From: Voacanga thouarsii
Taxonomy: Eukaryota; Streptophyta; Magnoliopsida; Gentianales; Apocynaceae
Length of the DNA: 64,000 nt
Reading direction: 5' to 3'
Assembly (NCBI GenBank): GCA_026120185.1
Contig: JANUWF010002421.1
Location: forward strand, 1,612,001-1,676,000
In this document: piece after piece, positions 35,368 to 47,472 of the stretch
Layout of the letters: the number at the start of each line of letters is the position of its first letter
How positions within the stretch are numbered: position 1 is the first letter of the stretch
The notes under the pieces: model-generated
What the model was told of the DNA's origin: nothing
The model's database searches: none
What the model saw: only the letters and a program-made list of their open reading frames with translations
Program-made: the position numbers and the translations under genes

Positions 35368-37142
35368 GCTGAAATGGTTGATCAACAACCATGGCTGTTT
35401 TTTTGTGTTCTCTTGGACAATTCAAGACTCTCAATCGTGTGGACCTTCTTAAGTCTTCATCGAAGTAATCATCAATCAAGTATTTCTCCTTAATCCTTCT
35501 TTTTAATTATGCAGTCATATCTCCTAGATGTTGATAGGAAGAATAGAATATGAATTGGGGATTGAGTGTATGTATATGAATGAAAGGGTTAGGATTAGGA
35601 CATAAGAATGGTTGTACATAATTAAGCTATATGGATTTTCTTGAGAATCAATGTATGTTCATCACGTCTTAGGAGAATTATGGATGTTTAAAGCATGTTA
35701 GATGTTATGACATCTATTGTGAATTGGATTTTTATGTTCTTATTTCCATTGAAGCCATGATTGATGATTATGCCTAGTAGGGATTTGGCCATGTGATAGT
35801 ATGTGTTGATTTAAGCCTATGTTCATGAATGGACTAGTTTATTGTTTGATGTTGGGGAATGTGTTTATGAATTTTGTTTAGCAATAGGAAAATCATAATT
35901 ATTTTCTTGCTAATCCTAGGTTATTTTTAGAAATAAATTTTATTACTTTAATTAAAATTATTACTATATTTTTTCTCTAAAGATTTCGAAATTCCTAGGA
36001 AGTTTTGGAATTGGAATATTAAATGAAATATTGATATTTTATTAGTCAAATAAATAATATCTTTTATTAAAAATAATATATATATATATATACGTATAAT
36101 GATAAAAAAAGGCCTTTTATATAAATAATAATAATAATAATAGATAAAATATTAATGCCTTTGTAGACCATAGTTAAAACTTTTACCTATAATCATAAAT
36201 ATTAATTATATTAAAATTTATTTGTTATCTATTAATAAAAATTTTAATATAATTCATTTATTATTAATTTTATTTATAACTAACTATTTATTATTTGTTA
36301 AATATTAATTAATTAATTTATAATAATACTATTTACAAATTACCATTTATTAATATTATTTAGGACTTAGTATTATTCAATATTCAAATACTAGTTTATT
36401 TATTAATAATAACACTCAAGATTTATTATTTGAACCTATAACTTGTTAGTAATTATTTTACAACCCCTAGTTATTTTGACTTATCAAGCTAGACTTATTT
36501 TATAAAATTATTTATCATCTAACCTTAAAGCTTAGGCCCAACGTGTGGTAACCCATGGCTACCTCTTCGAGTGGTTGTATTTATTGTGCACATGTATGGT
36601 TTGAAAAACAAAACACCACTCTTTATTTTAACATTTATTTAATGCTTGCCAGCATTTTCTTTTAAGAAACTTTTACAACTTGCATACATGAACTGTTTTT
36701 CCTAAAACACTCAAAGTACACACAGGCTTACTAAGATTTTTATCTCATCACCTTTTATGCCATGTTTTCAAGACGGTCCTACTGTGGAGGTCGTTAGCTA
36801 GATTGTTGCCTATGATTCTGAAGACTCTTTATTATTTTTGTTATGTGATGTTTTGAGAGATTATTGCAAATGATTTATTTTGGATTTGTTCGTGTATTTT
36901 GGGATGTAATAAGTTCAATTTTAAAATATTTCTTTTATTTTATTTTATGCGACCTAGTTATAAAGATCCCTTGTCCTATGGATGGGGTGACATCCCTGGC
37001 CCTGTTGGACTTATGTAGTGGGGTGTTACAGTAGGTATACTTGCTCATATGTTGGATGAGTGTTTAGTGTTTTATTAAAACTTTATTAATTGTAGATTTT
37101 TATTGGTAATATTTCTTATACTAAAAAACACGCATCATTAAT

Positions 37143-37225
37143 AATACAATTTATTAAAATAAATTCTCATCAATTAATATGCTAATAAATGAAACCCCAC
37201 TTATGTATTTTCATGCTTAAATAAG
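37143..37225 (-). repeat. Start of the 3' LTR of the chromodomain element
   Basis: Minus strand TGTAACCCTTCTTATTTAAG, directly after a purine-rich tract (AAGTGGGAAAGGT). The LTR is cut at 37142 by solo LTR F. Confidence 0.55.
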
Positions 37226-37438
37226 AAGGGTTACAACCTTTCCCACTTAAAAAAATGTCATCCTTGAAAATTTCTGATGCTATATCTCATATCAAATTTG
37301 GGTATTCCTTCTTCACCCATTCCTTGGTTTTCCATGTTGCATCTTGAACTCCATGATATTCTCATAACACTTTAACTATATGAATCCTTATATTTCATAA
37401 TTATTTAATACTTCGTTTGAAAATCTCTAGTTTCACAT
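37226..37438 (-). pseudogene. C-terminal chromodomain fragment of a Ty3/gypsy pol
   Basis: Minus-strand translation gives VKVL, a stop in place of Trp, EYHGVQDATWKTKEWVKKEY and PNLI. This is the second half of a plant chromovirus chromodomain (pattern ATWE...YP.LF), which targets integrase to modified histone. It is followed by the usual short tail, a polypurine tract and the LTR. The upstream part is cut at 37438 where LTR G begins. Probably the remains of a Tekay/Del-like element; the clade is inferred from the GTAACxCC LTR start after a KGxGCN-type tail. Confidence 0.6.
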
Positions 37439-39578
37439 TGTAAAACCCCACCTTAAATACCCTGGCTAATAGGAGGGCATGCATTGCATCATTCATATGC
37501 AACTATGATTATACTTGGTTTATAATTTTATGTGTCACATGCATAAATTGATTGTATAATCTATTGTTCTAAGTTGCCTTATTTAGCTGGCATGCCTAGT
37601 TGAGCTAATTTGAGTTAATTTATTTAGTTAAATTACCATGATGGGAATTTCAATTTGAAGCTATGGCTTATAAAGGGTTTTAGTAGGACTATGAGACATG
37701 AGAGTCATTGAGGATTGGTGGTAAGTGTATTGAGATCTTGGTTGATTAATTGGGGTTCGAATTCAACTTCTTGCTTGGACATCCTTTTGTTTTTTCCTTT
37801 CTTCTTGGTCAGCCAGCTCCCTACACTAGCCACAGTTTCCATTGTGGGAAGAGAAGAATATTGATTGAAGATTCGGTTTTAGCATTCCTACTTAATATTA
37901 CCTTGCCTTTATCATTCTAGCCTCCCTATTTATTTTTTTCATCATAACAGCCAACTCAATCAAGCTTTATTCTCTCAATTATATGGATCAAGTTTGGTAA
38001 CTAGATTAATAGGGAAATTATTATGTTTCCAACATGGACATCTCACATTATTACCCTCTTGAATTCAAATTTTTGTAAACCTTAAATTTCTCTTTCCTTT
38101 ATATTCTATTATCTTTTTATGCCATGGTTGTAAATTATTTCTTTCTTTTGACCATAGCAGCCGACCAGACTTATAGAACCCTAGTAATCAACATAAAATG
38201 TACTTGGGGTTGTTACTTTCCATAATCAACTTCACCCTTATATAATACATTTAATTACATATTATTTTTGGGTAATTAAATTTATAGAGGATTATTTTAC
38301 TTCTAAAGCTGGGAATTTATTCCCTTTTTATGTTGTTTGAAAATTAGGAAGGCTCCAAGAATGGTATTTTCCTTGTACACAGTCTATAGCTAGCCTTCTT
38401 AGTTAATTTTCCTTATCTATGAATCTCTAATATGGCAACTAGAACAATTACAGATTATTTTCTTACTATAGCTAAGTTATTCCTCCTATACCTGTTCTTA
38501 TTTGAACTTTAAACCTAAAGTCTACTCCCTTTAATGGCTATGTCAAACAGTTGATTATAGAAGCTAAATAACTCCTTGCTCAGTCAGCAAACGTCTAGAA
38601 GAGCGCTCTTTTTTTCTTTGTTTGGTTCAGCCAAAAATGGAAGTAGGAAGAGTTCTCTAAGGATACACAATCAAATAATTCCCTTTCCTTTTCCCTATCA
38701 AGTTTAAATTCTAAACCCTAATATATTACCTTCTTTAATTACTTGGGCACCAAAAATTCCAGTCAAGATCATGCTTGGCCACCCTATATTTTAGCTAGAC
38801 CATAGTTGTATAGCTTTTCCCTTTCCTTATGTAAGCTACCAAAAATTAAGAGAAAGGAATAAGGAAATTTCCTTGGGCTATCAAGTAAAATAATCTTCTT
38901 TCCTTTTTCAGCCATGGAACTACCATACATATTTTCTTCTCGAGGATTTCAGCCATCCCTTTTATTCTTCTTTCCTTTCTTACACAAATTGATCCTTCAA
39001 TCCAGCTAAGTTTTTCAGCCACCTTTCCCTTCAACACACACGAACCAAAACAACCTGGGTACACACACATTGAGTGGCTCGACTTCAGCTTTGAACAGAT
39101 CCACTGCCTTCCCTCTCATTTGCACGAACACTTATAGCACTAGCAACGAAACCAAACCAACTCAACACACAACCAAAAATAGTCCCTTATCTATTTTCCC
39201 TCTAAAAAAGGAAGCAACAATGCAACCAACCCATTTGGCCTCCTTAACAACAGCAAAACCAAAACACTTTAGTACATCTCCTAAACACGACTTCCTCACC
39301 ATATCATTCTATTTTCCTTCCTAGTCACTTGACAAAACAATCACCACTTCTCATTCGTCTCAAAATCGGAGAACCTACTGTGCAATGCCTAGCAAGCTTC
39401 TGGCCTCCTCTAATAGCAGCAATCGAAACAACTGTAGTCTCTATCTAAACAAGACTTCCCCTCTACAAAATGAGATCATCAAGAATCCTAGTATGCACTC
39501 GATCTCTTCCTTCTCTCTACTCATACGAACCCTCATCAATTGTTCTCTTCTCCCGAACAGCCGTCACTCACCACAAAC
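37439..39578 (+). repeat. LTR G, 5' part (TGTRAAACCCC family)
   Basis: Begins TGTAAAACCCCACC like the solo LTR at 33385 and has the tRNA-like block at a similar offset. The preceding five bases CACAT would be its target copy. It is interrupted at 39579 by the CACTA element, and the rest lies beyond the window. No coding region supported. Confidence 0.6.
37715..37763 (+). other. tRNA-like block in LTR G
   Basis: TTGGTGGTAAGTG (37715-37727) and GGGGTTCGAATTC (37752-37764): an A-box-like and a near-perfect B-box motif, about 25 bases apart. Offset from the LTR start is about 275 bases, against about 255 in the solo LTR at 33385. Confidence 0.5.
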
Positions 39579-39589
39579 CACTACTAGAA

Positions 39590-40400
39590 AAAGGTGGATT
39601 ACCAACTGTCAAATTCTGTTGATAGTTGTCCAATTTCTATTGGTAATACTAGTTTATCAACAGATTGCCAACAAAATGTGGTCCGTGGGTAAAATGTTTG
39701 TTGGAAAGTGTTACCAACAAGAATTTTTTAAGTCTGTTGGTAATTATCAACAAATTTCACTGTTGGCAACATTAAATTTTAGTTGGTAATGATTTCTTTG
39801 GGGTTAGGTATTTTCTATTAGTAATTTTATTACATTACCAACAAACTAACTACGTAGTTGGTAAAGTCGTTGGAAATTTTTAAATTTTTTATTTTATTGG
39901 TATTTTTTTCCAATTGATTGTTTAGTTGTAGTTGTTGTTAGTAATTTGCCAACAATTCCTTAGTTGGTATATTTGTGTTGTTAGTAAATATTATTCATTA
40001 CCAACAAACAATTTAGTTGGTACTTAGTTGGTAAAGTCAAAAAATACCATGCCTATTGACAGCTTACCAACTACAGTTGGTATTGTAAGCATACTATGTT
40101 GGTATATACCAACAGATAAATCTGTTAGTAAGTAGCTGCAAATTGTTGTTGTTACTTACCAACAACAATCTGTTGGAAAGCACTTACAGATTGTTGTTGC
40201 TAAGCACTTGCAAATTTGTGTTAGTGATTTCTATTGGTATGCAGCAACAGATAAATCTGTTGGTAAGCACCTACAAATTTGTGTTGGTGAATACCAACAG
40301 ATTGTTTGTTGGTAAGCACCTGTAAATTTTGATTGGTATGTACCAACAAATTGTTTGTTGGTAAGTACCAATAGATTTTCTATTGGTAAGTAGAATTATA
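39590..40400. repeat. CACTA subterminal repeats
   Basis: Dozens of copies of a motif near ACCAACAGATT and its complement TTGGTAAG, in both orientations, spaced about 15-40 bases. Such arrays bind the accessory TNPA-type protein in En/Spm elements. That function is known for the family, not shown here. Confidence 0.8.
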
Positions 40401-40739
40401 TTATCACTACATAATCCACACATATATTTAATAAAGCAATCCCTCATAATATTAAAAGTACATTCATATCAAAAGTCATATATCTATATTGAAAGTAAAT
40501 CAATATCCATAATTCATATATCTAAAACACTGCCTAAACAAACCACCATCCATATCAAAAGTACGTTAAACTTTGATATGGAAAAAAAAACTATAAAGTC
40601 AATTTGTTATGAGCTTAAAATAATAATTTACTTCATTACTCTAAAATATGAAATAAACTCAAGAATCAACTCGTGAAGCATCCTTTTCCCTGAGTTCCTA
40701 GACTTATGATGATAAGGACTTCACATTGGATTACAAGCG

Positions 40740-43190
40740 TTCATTCACTTCTCATAGTTCTTGAATAGCCTTGTATAATGATTCGTCAACACTTTGCAAC
40801 TCTGACCATTGGACAAATTCTGTAGATTGTGCTGAAGATGAAGAGGAGGACTTGTATGTAGCAGATTTCTCTAAGTAGCTCAAACTGAGAGATCCCATGC
40901 CATAAACTCTATTGCCCTTTTTTGGTGGTCCTACAACTCGCAATGAAACATCAACCTTGTTAATTAGTTTTGGTTGCTCCCTTTGTTATTAGCTCTGTCA
41001 CTTTTTACAATTCCTTTTGGTAACTTGCTTGTGACAATGAAAACACTATAGTATAAATAATAACCCAATAACAAAACTTATACATGATAGTAAAATAGTC
41101 CCAACAAAATAGCCCCCCCAAAAAATAGCCCCAACCAAGAACAAGTTTCCAGAAAAAATTATTTTTAAGTTCTTGAAGCAATGATTAACAATAATTCAGG
41201 AATAGATCCTTGCCCTAAGAAATGCTAATATGCCATTTCCAAAAGGAATTTTACTTTTCCACAGTATATTGAAACCCTTATCTTGTTTAAATTGGCTATT
41301 AGAAAGTTATCATCATGCCTTTTAGAATTAACAGCATCACACAACCAACTAAGCACTTGTGCACCTTCACTAGCCTTTCGAATTCCAAGGATCAACTAAT
41401 GAAAACAAGCTAATACAGATCAAGAACTTAAAGAAGATACCCCTGTGTGTACAAAATTGCAAACATAGTAGTGTGGTTCATGTGACCAATAAGAAATTAC
41501 ATTTATGGACTTCTAGGGGTTATTTTTGGCATCAGTTAGAAAGTTAGGACTCCAAATGCTACTTTATACATACCTAGCAACAAACCCACATGCTTCTATT
41601 ACATTTGTGGACTTTATACACACCAGCAAAATTGTTTGCCAATTGCTAAAATCCATCAACCATGTTTAAAAGGGAAAAAAAAACTAGGTCTCTCCAAATT
41701 TTAGATGGGTGATTCCTCAAATCCACATACTTCTATTTTCATATTTCCAGAACACTTGGGGAAAAAAAAACCAAAGAACTCCAAAGCAGATTATCACTAA
41801 ATATTTCTATGTTTTAAGTGCTAAAGCATAGATTATTAGTTAATATTGTGGAAACAATAATTTTAGTGGATCCCTATTAAAATAACACCACAATCATATT
41901 AGATCTCGTAAAACCAAAAGTATAAATATGTTGATCGTGTGTATTTCAGTGGATATGACACTTACGTATATGTCCTTATATCGCTTGTCAATAAAGACAA
42001 GTTTTGGCACCTCTAGCATCACCTCTTCCCCTTCTAACATTAGTCTTTCTCTTTTTAGCACTTGCTCAACATCATCTTCAGTGTTTGTTGTGTGAGTGAA
42101 GACATCAATATCCATCTACAAATATTCTCTATGATATTTCTCCTCCTACGAAATCATCATAAAATAGAAGTTATAATGTATTATATATAAGAATAATAAT
42201 TACAAATATATTTCAAATGATGAATTAAAAGAAAATTACATGTATTATACAAGCTTTCTCTTGTGTACAATTGCTGGGATAGATCCCCTTGAATGATTTG
42301 AGGATCCTAAAACACTCTTCTTGTTTGCTAACATAGTCCTTGAAATTTTCTTAAATGCATCACTATCCCAATATGCTAGGAGCTCATTGTAGTGCTCTTC
42401 TTTTATGAAATCATGAGAGACATGTCCATTTCGTACTTCTTCTATCAAGTACCTATAACTGTTATTGGCTTTTTTCCTCATTTTGCTATCATAATCGAAT
42501 CATATTTCCTATCCCATTTGTACTCTTTCTGTAGTTTTTCAATAAAAATTACCAAATTAGTATAATAAGCGTAAAATATAACGTATAGGTATAATTGGAC
42601 AAAGTAAATACTTACAACTCACTCAGCGTACCATAAATCCCTTGTGGCAGGTGGGACCTTTTTCCAAGTAGGATATGGTCCCAAAAACATAGATTCTATG
42701 GTTGGAAGAATAGATCACACTACTTTGTTGAACGGCTTGGCATTGCAAAGAATCCTACAATAGAATAACAAATATTTAAGGATTTTGTTTGATATTTTTT
42801 GAACAAATCCAAAATTTTAGAAAACAAAAAATTTACAAACCACTTACTTATTTCCTTCAATCCAAAATTTAATCTTGCCCTGTGTTGGTGTATTAATAGC
42901 TGAAGATAAGTTAGATGTTTGCATATTCTCCTGCACCAGAGTAGACTTGGTTATTAGGAATGATAGGCATAACTCACTCAGCTTGCTCAGAAAGAATCTC
43001 TGGCTGGATGCCTTCTCTAGAATTGCTACTATTATGACCATCAGTAGCAGGCAATGTAGGTGGTGTAGTATGGAAATCATCCGCTACTCTCTGGCTAGCA
43101 TTTGGAGAATTCTAATTTTTTGTTGGGGGTGAATTCAATAGTTGACCCTCGGAGTCATTGTTTGATTAACCTCCACATCGCCCTACCTTT
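40740..43190 (-). pseudogene. En/Spm-like (Ptta/Transposase_24-type) transposase remains
   Basis: Minus strand. Recognisable blocks in order are PTQGKIKFWIEGNK (42850), LGPYPTWKKVPPATRDLWYA (42640), a Trp-containing KEYKWDRKYDS (42510), HYNELLAYWDSDAFKKISRT (42390) and LGSSNHSRGSIPA (42300), VFTHTTNTEDDVEQVL (42090) and RVYGMGSLSLSYLEKSATYK (40890). These are the signatures of the plant Ptta/En/Spm protein family. A frameshift near 42480 and stops break it. Gaps between blocks could be introns. This protein is the companion of the main DDE transposase, which I do not see. Confidence 0.7.
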
Positions 43191-43459
43191 CGCCCTTTTT
43201 CTTTTTCTTTTTTTTTTCATTCCTTTCCTACCAAGTGCCATCTGAAAGTAATGCATAAATTGCAAATAAGAATACACAAAAGATAAATACAAAATGTAGT
43301 GGATAAAAAACGAATAGCATAAATAGCTCTCTAGCTTGTAGCTTAATAAATAGAACTTTGGTGAAAAAATCAAATTAATAGCAAAGGGATTGTATCATGA
43401 TGCATTTAATTAGTACTATTTTGTTTCATATTTCATCGTCATCATCCTCTGCTATAGTT

Positions 43460-43838
43460 TGCTAGGATTTTGCCCTAGAAGCAATCATTTATACAATGTA
43501 TTTTGCACATTTAATCAATAAAAGGCATTCTTTAACTTTCAATATCTTTATTCCATATGTTCATGTATATAAAAACTATTTGATAAAGTCCCAAGTATAA
43601 TACTGTGTTAAGAAAACCATAATAGAGATCGTGATGTAAGGTTCCTACTACACTAGAATGTGTTTGTTTTTAAATCATCCCTAATCATAGTATTAATACG
43701 TTAAAATTAACACGCGTTATACTTCATGATTTGATCACGCGGTGGTTCTCACATCTGTGAGTATTGTGCTACTCAAAGTTAACATGTGGATGTTTGTTAC
43801 TTGAACAAGTACATTGGATGACCTAACTATGAGATAAT
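43460..43838 (+). repeat. 5' LTR of copia E, left part
   Basis: Colinear with 30923-31325. It is interrupted at 43838 by element C, with the target copy ATAAT at 43834-43838. The LTR resumes at 59107. Confidence 0.85.
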
Positions 43839-44170
43839 TGATGCTTAATTTTTGGACATTTAAAATCATCCATTTTAAATCCAACCCCTGATCAAGTTTT
43901 AATTAAAACATTAATCCGAAAATACACATATGAGCAAGTATATACATCGCAAGCATAGTACAAGCAATTAACGAGTATCAATCCTCAAAGGAACAAGTAC
44001 ATGCTAATCACTTTTCCTTCATAGTTAAAATGACCCAAATAAACTAAGAAAAGAATAAAAAGAAAAACAAAATGAACACATACAACTCAAGGATATATGT
44101 TTTTGTAATTTAGACAAGTACCCCAGAAATCCTGACAATGACCTACTTAATAACTCTATTAATTCATCAT
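43839..44170 (-). repeat. 3' LTR of element C, left part
   Basis: Matches the start of 57590-59106 (TGATGCTTAATTTTTGG). Cut by D at 44170. Confidence 0.85.
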
Positions 44171-45677
44171 TAATAGGGCCTAAATTAGTCATATTTTTCC
44201 TAGTTATTTGAGGCTATTTTGTGATAAATTCTGTTCAATAACTAGTCATATTCCTTCATATTAGAAAGGTATTTTGTTCATTATTTCAGATTTTACGGGT
44301 AAAACAAAGCAAAAACATCACAAAACAGAACATAGGCGGTGTCGGCCAAGGCAGAGGAACCCGTGCCAGCTACACACTATTGACACGCACTTTGAGATGA
44401 CAATGAATTGTTGAAACAGGACTAGAACAGAACCAAGGTGGTGCCGGCTGCACTTTAGACAACACTGTGCTGAAATCAAGGAAAAATCGGCGAACAACGG
44501 AAGAAACAGAACACAACTGGCGGCGGTTCTAGTAGCCAAGGCAGCGCTAGCTATGCCCTGAAGATAAAACAGAATCTTGATTTTTCTACGCGGTTTTTGA
44601 TAATCTGTGGAATTTTACTATCTTTCTACTTCTACTCAGCCGAGAACCTTACACCAACAAGTTTTGGCACTTCTAAAGCCTATAAATAGAGGGAAAACAC
44701 AAGAGAAAATGGGAGAATTCATAGATCATCATAGAAAATCACTAAAATCAAATGAGGAATTCTTCAATTCAAGGAGGATTGTGTAAGAAGGTCTTCAAAG
44801 GAAGAAAAATGAGGCTTGTCTATGAGTGCTTTCTTTTACTTTGTTTTCTTTTTCTTGACAATGATGTATTAATTATTTTATTGTAATTTTCCATTGTTTT
44901 ATATATTCATAATTTTGAGAGTTATTTTATCTTTTGATTAATTGACTGTTATTCTTGGTCTTTAATTACTTGTGCTTATTACGAGATTAATTAGTTGTTT
45001 CTTTCCATTAGCTTACTTAGACAAAGGGGTTGATGGTGGTCTCAATTCATTAGTTTCATATTTATTGGCTCTTAACTTGCTTGGACAAAGGGGTTAATTG
45101 TGAGGACAAAGCAATTAAAGGTTAATTGATGCCTGCCAGGATATGGATTCATTAGTTAATTTCATGTGTAAATTTGCTAGGGAATGGAAATTTAATCAAG
45201 GGATTGTGTTTAATGCATCTTTTAGGTGAATTAGCTGAGACAAGATATGTGATGCTAATTTGTCTAGAAGATAGGGATTTCATGGATTGGACAAAGAAGT
45301 GAATCTATATTATCCTTTATGATACCAAGAGAATGATTAGTTATGATAATGATTAAGTACTTGAGGATCATGTTTGTCAAAATAATGGTTTAGGCTACAT
45401 AATTCTACATCCTAGATATGTATATATTTATTTTATTTTATTTTATTTTATTTTCCTGTTTGTTTCGTTTTAACTTTATCAAGTCAGTTAAACAATGAAA
45501 GAAAATGGATTAATGCATACTTGTTCCTTGAGGATCGACACTCGTTTGAACCCTACGCTATGTTAATGATGAATACGCTTGCTCATATGTGTAATTTGGA
45601 GTTAATGTTTTAATTTAAACTTGATTGGGAATATGCTTATTTTTATATGATTTTTATATCCAAATAAATACGCATCT
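44171..45677 (+). repeat. 5' LTR of element D
   Basis: TAATAGGGCC start (TG decayed to TA), end ACGCATCT. TATA box TATAAATAGA at 44681-44690 and a (TTTTA)n run at 45427-45453. GGCGCC-type motifs at 44333-44560 are partly decayed. Confidence 0.88.
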
Positions 45678-45683
45678 AGTTTT

Positions 45684-45701
45684 TGGCGTCGTTGCCAGGA
45701 A
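45684..45701 (+). promoter_or_regulatory. Primer-binding site of element D (tRNA-Asp type)
   Basis: TGGCGTCGTTGCCAGGAA against TGGCGCCGTTGCCGGGGA, three differences. Confidence 0.75.
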
Positions 45702-46115
45702 ACAATATCATAAAAGCTTGGATTTTGTTGATTTAACCATGTAAATATGTATATATGTTCCTTGTATGAATAAATGGCCTATTTTATTTTTTGTATAATT
45801 GTATTTTAATTTCACTATATGTTGTAAATATGCAAATAGGTAGATACATGTTCATAATAACTAACTTATCTTTATATATTTGTATATACTGTATATTTAG
45901 TTGTTTAATTTTACTAACCTAATGTTAATGTGGGATATGTGTAATCTTTGTATTTTAAATTGGATGACTTGTACGTCTATAATTTTGAGTCAATACTAAC
46001 TCTTCTTATTTTCAGGTTTGGACTTTTGGCTGACACGATATTTTCGACGGACAGAATTTATTTATTTCTTTATTTACAATTTTTAATCTTCTTTTAATAT
46101 TTAATTTATGAATTC
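45702..46115 (+). other. Leader of element D
   Basis: Non-coding, AT-rich. Its first 60 bases match NA1 (around 25520-25585) more closely than Family II. Confidence 0.5.
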
Positions 46116-46982
46116 ATGGATATGCATTCAATTAGGATAGCTTTTAGTTGTCAAAAAAAAAAAAAAAAGAGCATTAGTGTATTGGTAAAATTACAAGCTC
46201 ACAGTGATGTTTTTAGTGAGATGTCATTAGAAGCATTAGTGAAATCTTTTATTACCAATACAAATTTATCTATTCAATGGTATGAAGAAGCTTCCCAACG
46301 ATTGTATGATCAAAGGAAACAATTAGTTAAGATTGTTGAGGAGACTCATGAGTTCATGCTAGCCCGTACAATTGACCATGGGAAAAAAAGAGAGGCTATG
46401 AGGGACAATTGCATGATGTGGCAAGAGAGGTATTTGATTCTACTCTATGTGCTCATAATTCTAATATTTCTTTGTCACATGATTTCTTAGATTCCTCTCA
46501 CTCCTTGGAGAACAATGGTCCCACTGATGATGTATGGAGTGTAACATTCTTCAAAAAGTTAGATTTATCATTCATTCTAAGAAACCCTTTGAGGATGTTG
46601 ACAAATTTTACCCTTCACCCCAATTTCGGGGAGGTAACTTGGTATTTGTAGAAGTATTGAAAAGCAAGGATTTCCCAATGACATTTTTAAGAACTCTAAT
46701 ACTAAGTTTAAAGGGGAATTTTACTTGTAAAAAACTTCTTTTGAAGGGTTAATTGGTGATTTCATAGTTGATACATCCATTAGATACCTTGTGCATTCAT
46801 ATGTTGAAAAAGATATTTGTGTGTCTAAAGGAATGTTAGAGAATGAGATTTATGTGTTTTGCTTCACTGAGACAAATCGTTTTCATGAACCTTCTATTTT
46901 TCAAAATCCCCTATTCTTTCTACATTCATTATGCCTACTTGAATCCTTAATCTCTTTTCCAAAAGGTTTGATGAGGAAGCAT
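46116..46982 (+). pseudogene. orfX of element D
   Basis: Homologous to the minus-strand orfX copies in A, B and C. Blocks in order are LQAHSDVFSEMSLEAL, SFITNTNLSIQWYEEASQRL, RKQLVKIVEETHEFM, REVFDSTLCAHNSNISLSHD and PTDDV, then LDLSFILR, SYVEKDICVSKGMLENEIYV and FHEPSIFQNPLFF. At least three frameshifts break it. The upstream end contains an A16 run (46145-46168 region), and the ATG at 46116 may not be the original start. Function unknown; no transmembrane or catalytic motif seen. Confidence 0.5.
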
Positions 46983-47262
46983 GATTTGTGTCGAGAGTTT
47001 TGTTGTATTTTTTTTTATTTTAGTCTTTTTCTTTAGTTTGTTTTCTTTTATTTAGATATTTTTTTATTTTATTATTATTTTTCTTGCGCTTTTATTTGTG
47101 TTTTGTTTTATAAGAATATAGTCCTCTTGGATAAGCCCTTCTCTTTACCTCAAATTTGGATATCTAATGGAGCATTATTTCACTTGGGAAGTATTACTAA
47201 AACTTTCTAACCCATTATTATTTTTGGTCTCTTTGGAGATGCTCTCTTGTGTTTATTTTTTG

Positions 47263-47297
47263 CCAATGAGGACATTGTCCAATTTAAGTATGGGGGA
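47263..47297 (+). promoter_or_regulatory. Internal polypurine module 1 of element D
   Basis: CAATG-AGGA-CATTG (47263-47276) then TCCAATTTAAGTATGGGGGAG. Matches element A at 3588-3623. Confidence 0.7.
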
Positions 47298-47436
47298 GTA
47301 GTTTAGTGATATACTTTGTCCAAGTTTTTATAAATTTTATTTTGGGCACAAAGTATGGAAGTATTTTCATTCTTATATTTTCCCTTTTATTTTTAGTCTA
47401 ATGGCATTTGATTATTCTTTGTTCTATTTATTTGGC

Positions 47437-47472
47437 CATTGAGGACAATGTACAGTTTAAGTGTGGGGGAGT
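47437..47472 (+). promoter_or_regulatory. Internal polypurine module 2 of element D
   Basis: CATTG-AGGA-CAATG (47437-47450) then TACAGTTTAAGTGTGGGGGA. Middle stem pair is reversed relative to module 1, with the loop unchanged. Confidence 0.7.

Larger units (their letters stand above)
33385..37030 (+). mobile_element. 3.6 kb solo LTR of a TGTRAAACCCC family
   Basis: Begins TGTGAAACCCCACC and ends GGGGTGTTACA. Flanks are ATAGG and GTAGG (one change). The LTR F sequence is continuous across it. It has a tRNA-like block near 33636-33693, a (CT)n tract at 35282-35367 and very AT-rich DNA at 35930-36500. No coding region is supported, although open frames up to 127 codons occur (34813-35196). Long for an LTR, so a decayed complete element cannot be excluded, but no primer site or second LTR is visible. 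Confidence 0.65.
30000..37137 (+). mobile_element. Solo LTR F (Family I-like), with two LTRs inserted in it
   Basis: Begins TGATAGGGGTAAAAT and ends AACACGCATCA. Flanks are TTAGT and TTAAT, a target duplication with one change. The parts at 30000-30922, about 32626-33384 and 37031-37137 line up in order with the LTRs of D and the solo LTR at 53205. A signal in common is the GTCGGCTAAACAATAAAG block at 33294, matching the GTCRGTTAAAYAATGAAA block in D. No internal region is present. Its own length is about 1.8 kb. Confidence 0.7.
39579..43459 (-). mobile_element. CACTA (En/Spm-type) DNA transposon, right part interrupted
   Basis: Starts CACTACTAGAAAAAGG, the characteristic CACTA terminal inverted repeat, followed by about 800 bp of subterminal repeats and then a transposase pseudogene on the minus strand. 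The matching TTTCTAGTAGTG end is not found before the copia insertion at 43460, so it probably continues beyond the copia element outside the window. The three bases before it (AAC) would be the target copy. Internal coding is broken, so a non-autonomous or dead copy. Confidence 0.85.

Noticed and set aside
35255..35493. Arg-Glu repeat and Ser-Leu repeat frames
   Set aside because: Direct translations of the (CT)n microsatellite.
39590..40400. CRISPR-like array
   Set aside because: Repeats are short, in both orientations and irregularly spaced, next to a CACTA terminus: subterminal repeats.
41465..41485. Right terminal repeat of the CACTA element (ACATAGTAGTGTGG)
   Set aside because: Only TAGTAGTG matches; the preceding TTTTTCT is absent, no mirrored subterminal repeats adjoin it, and it would cut through the transposase remains.
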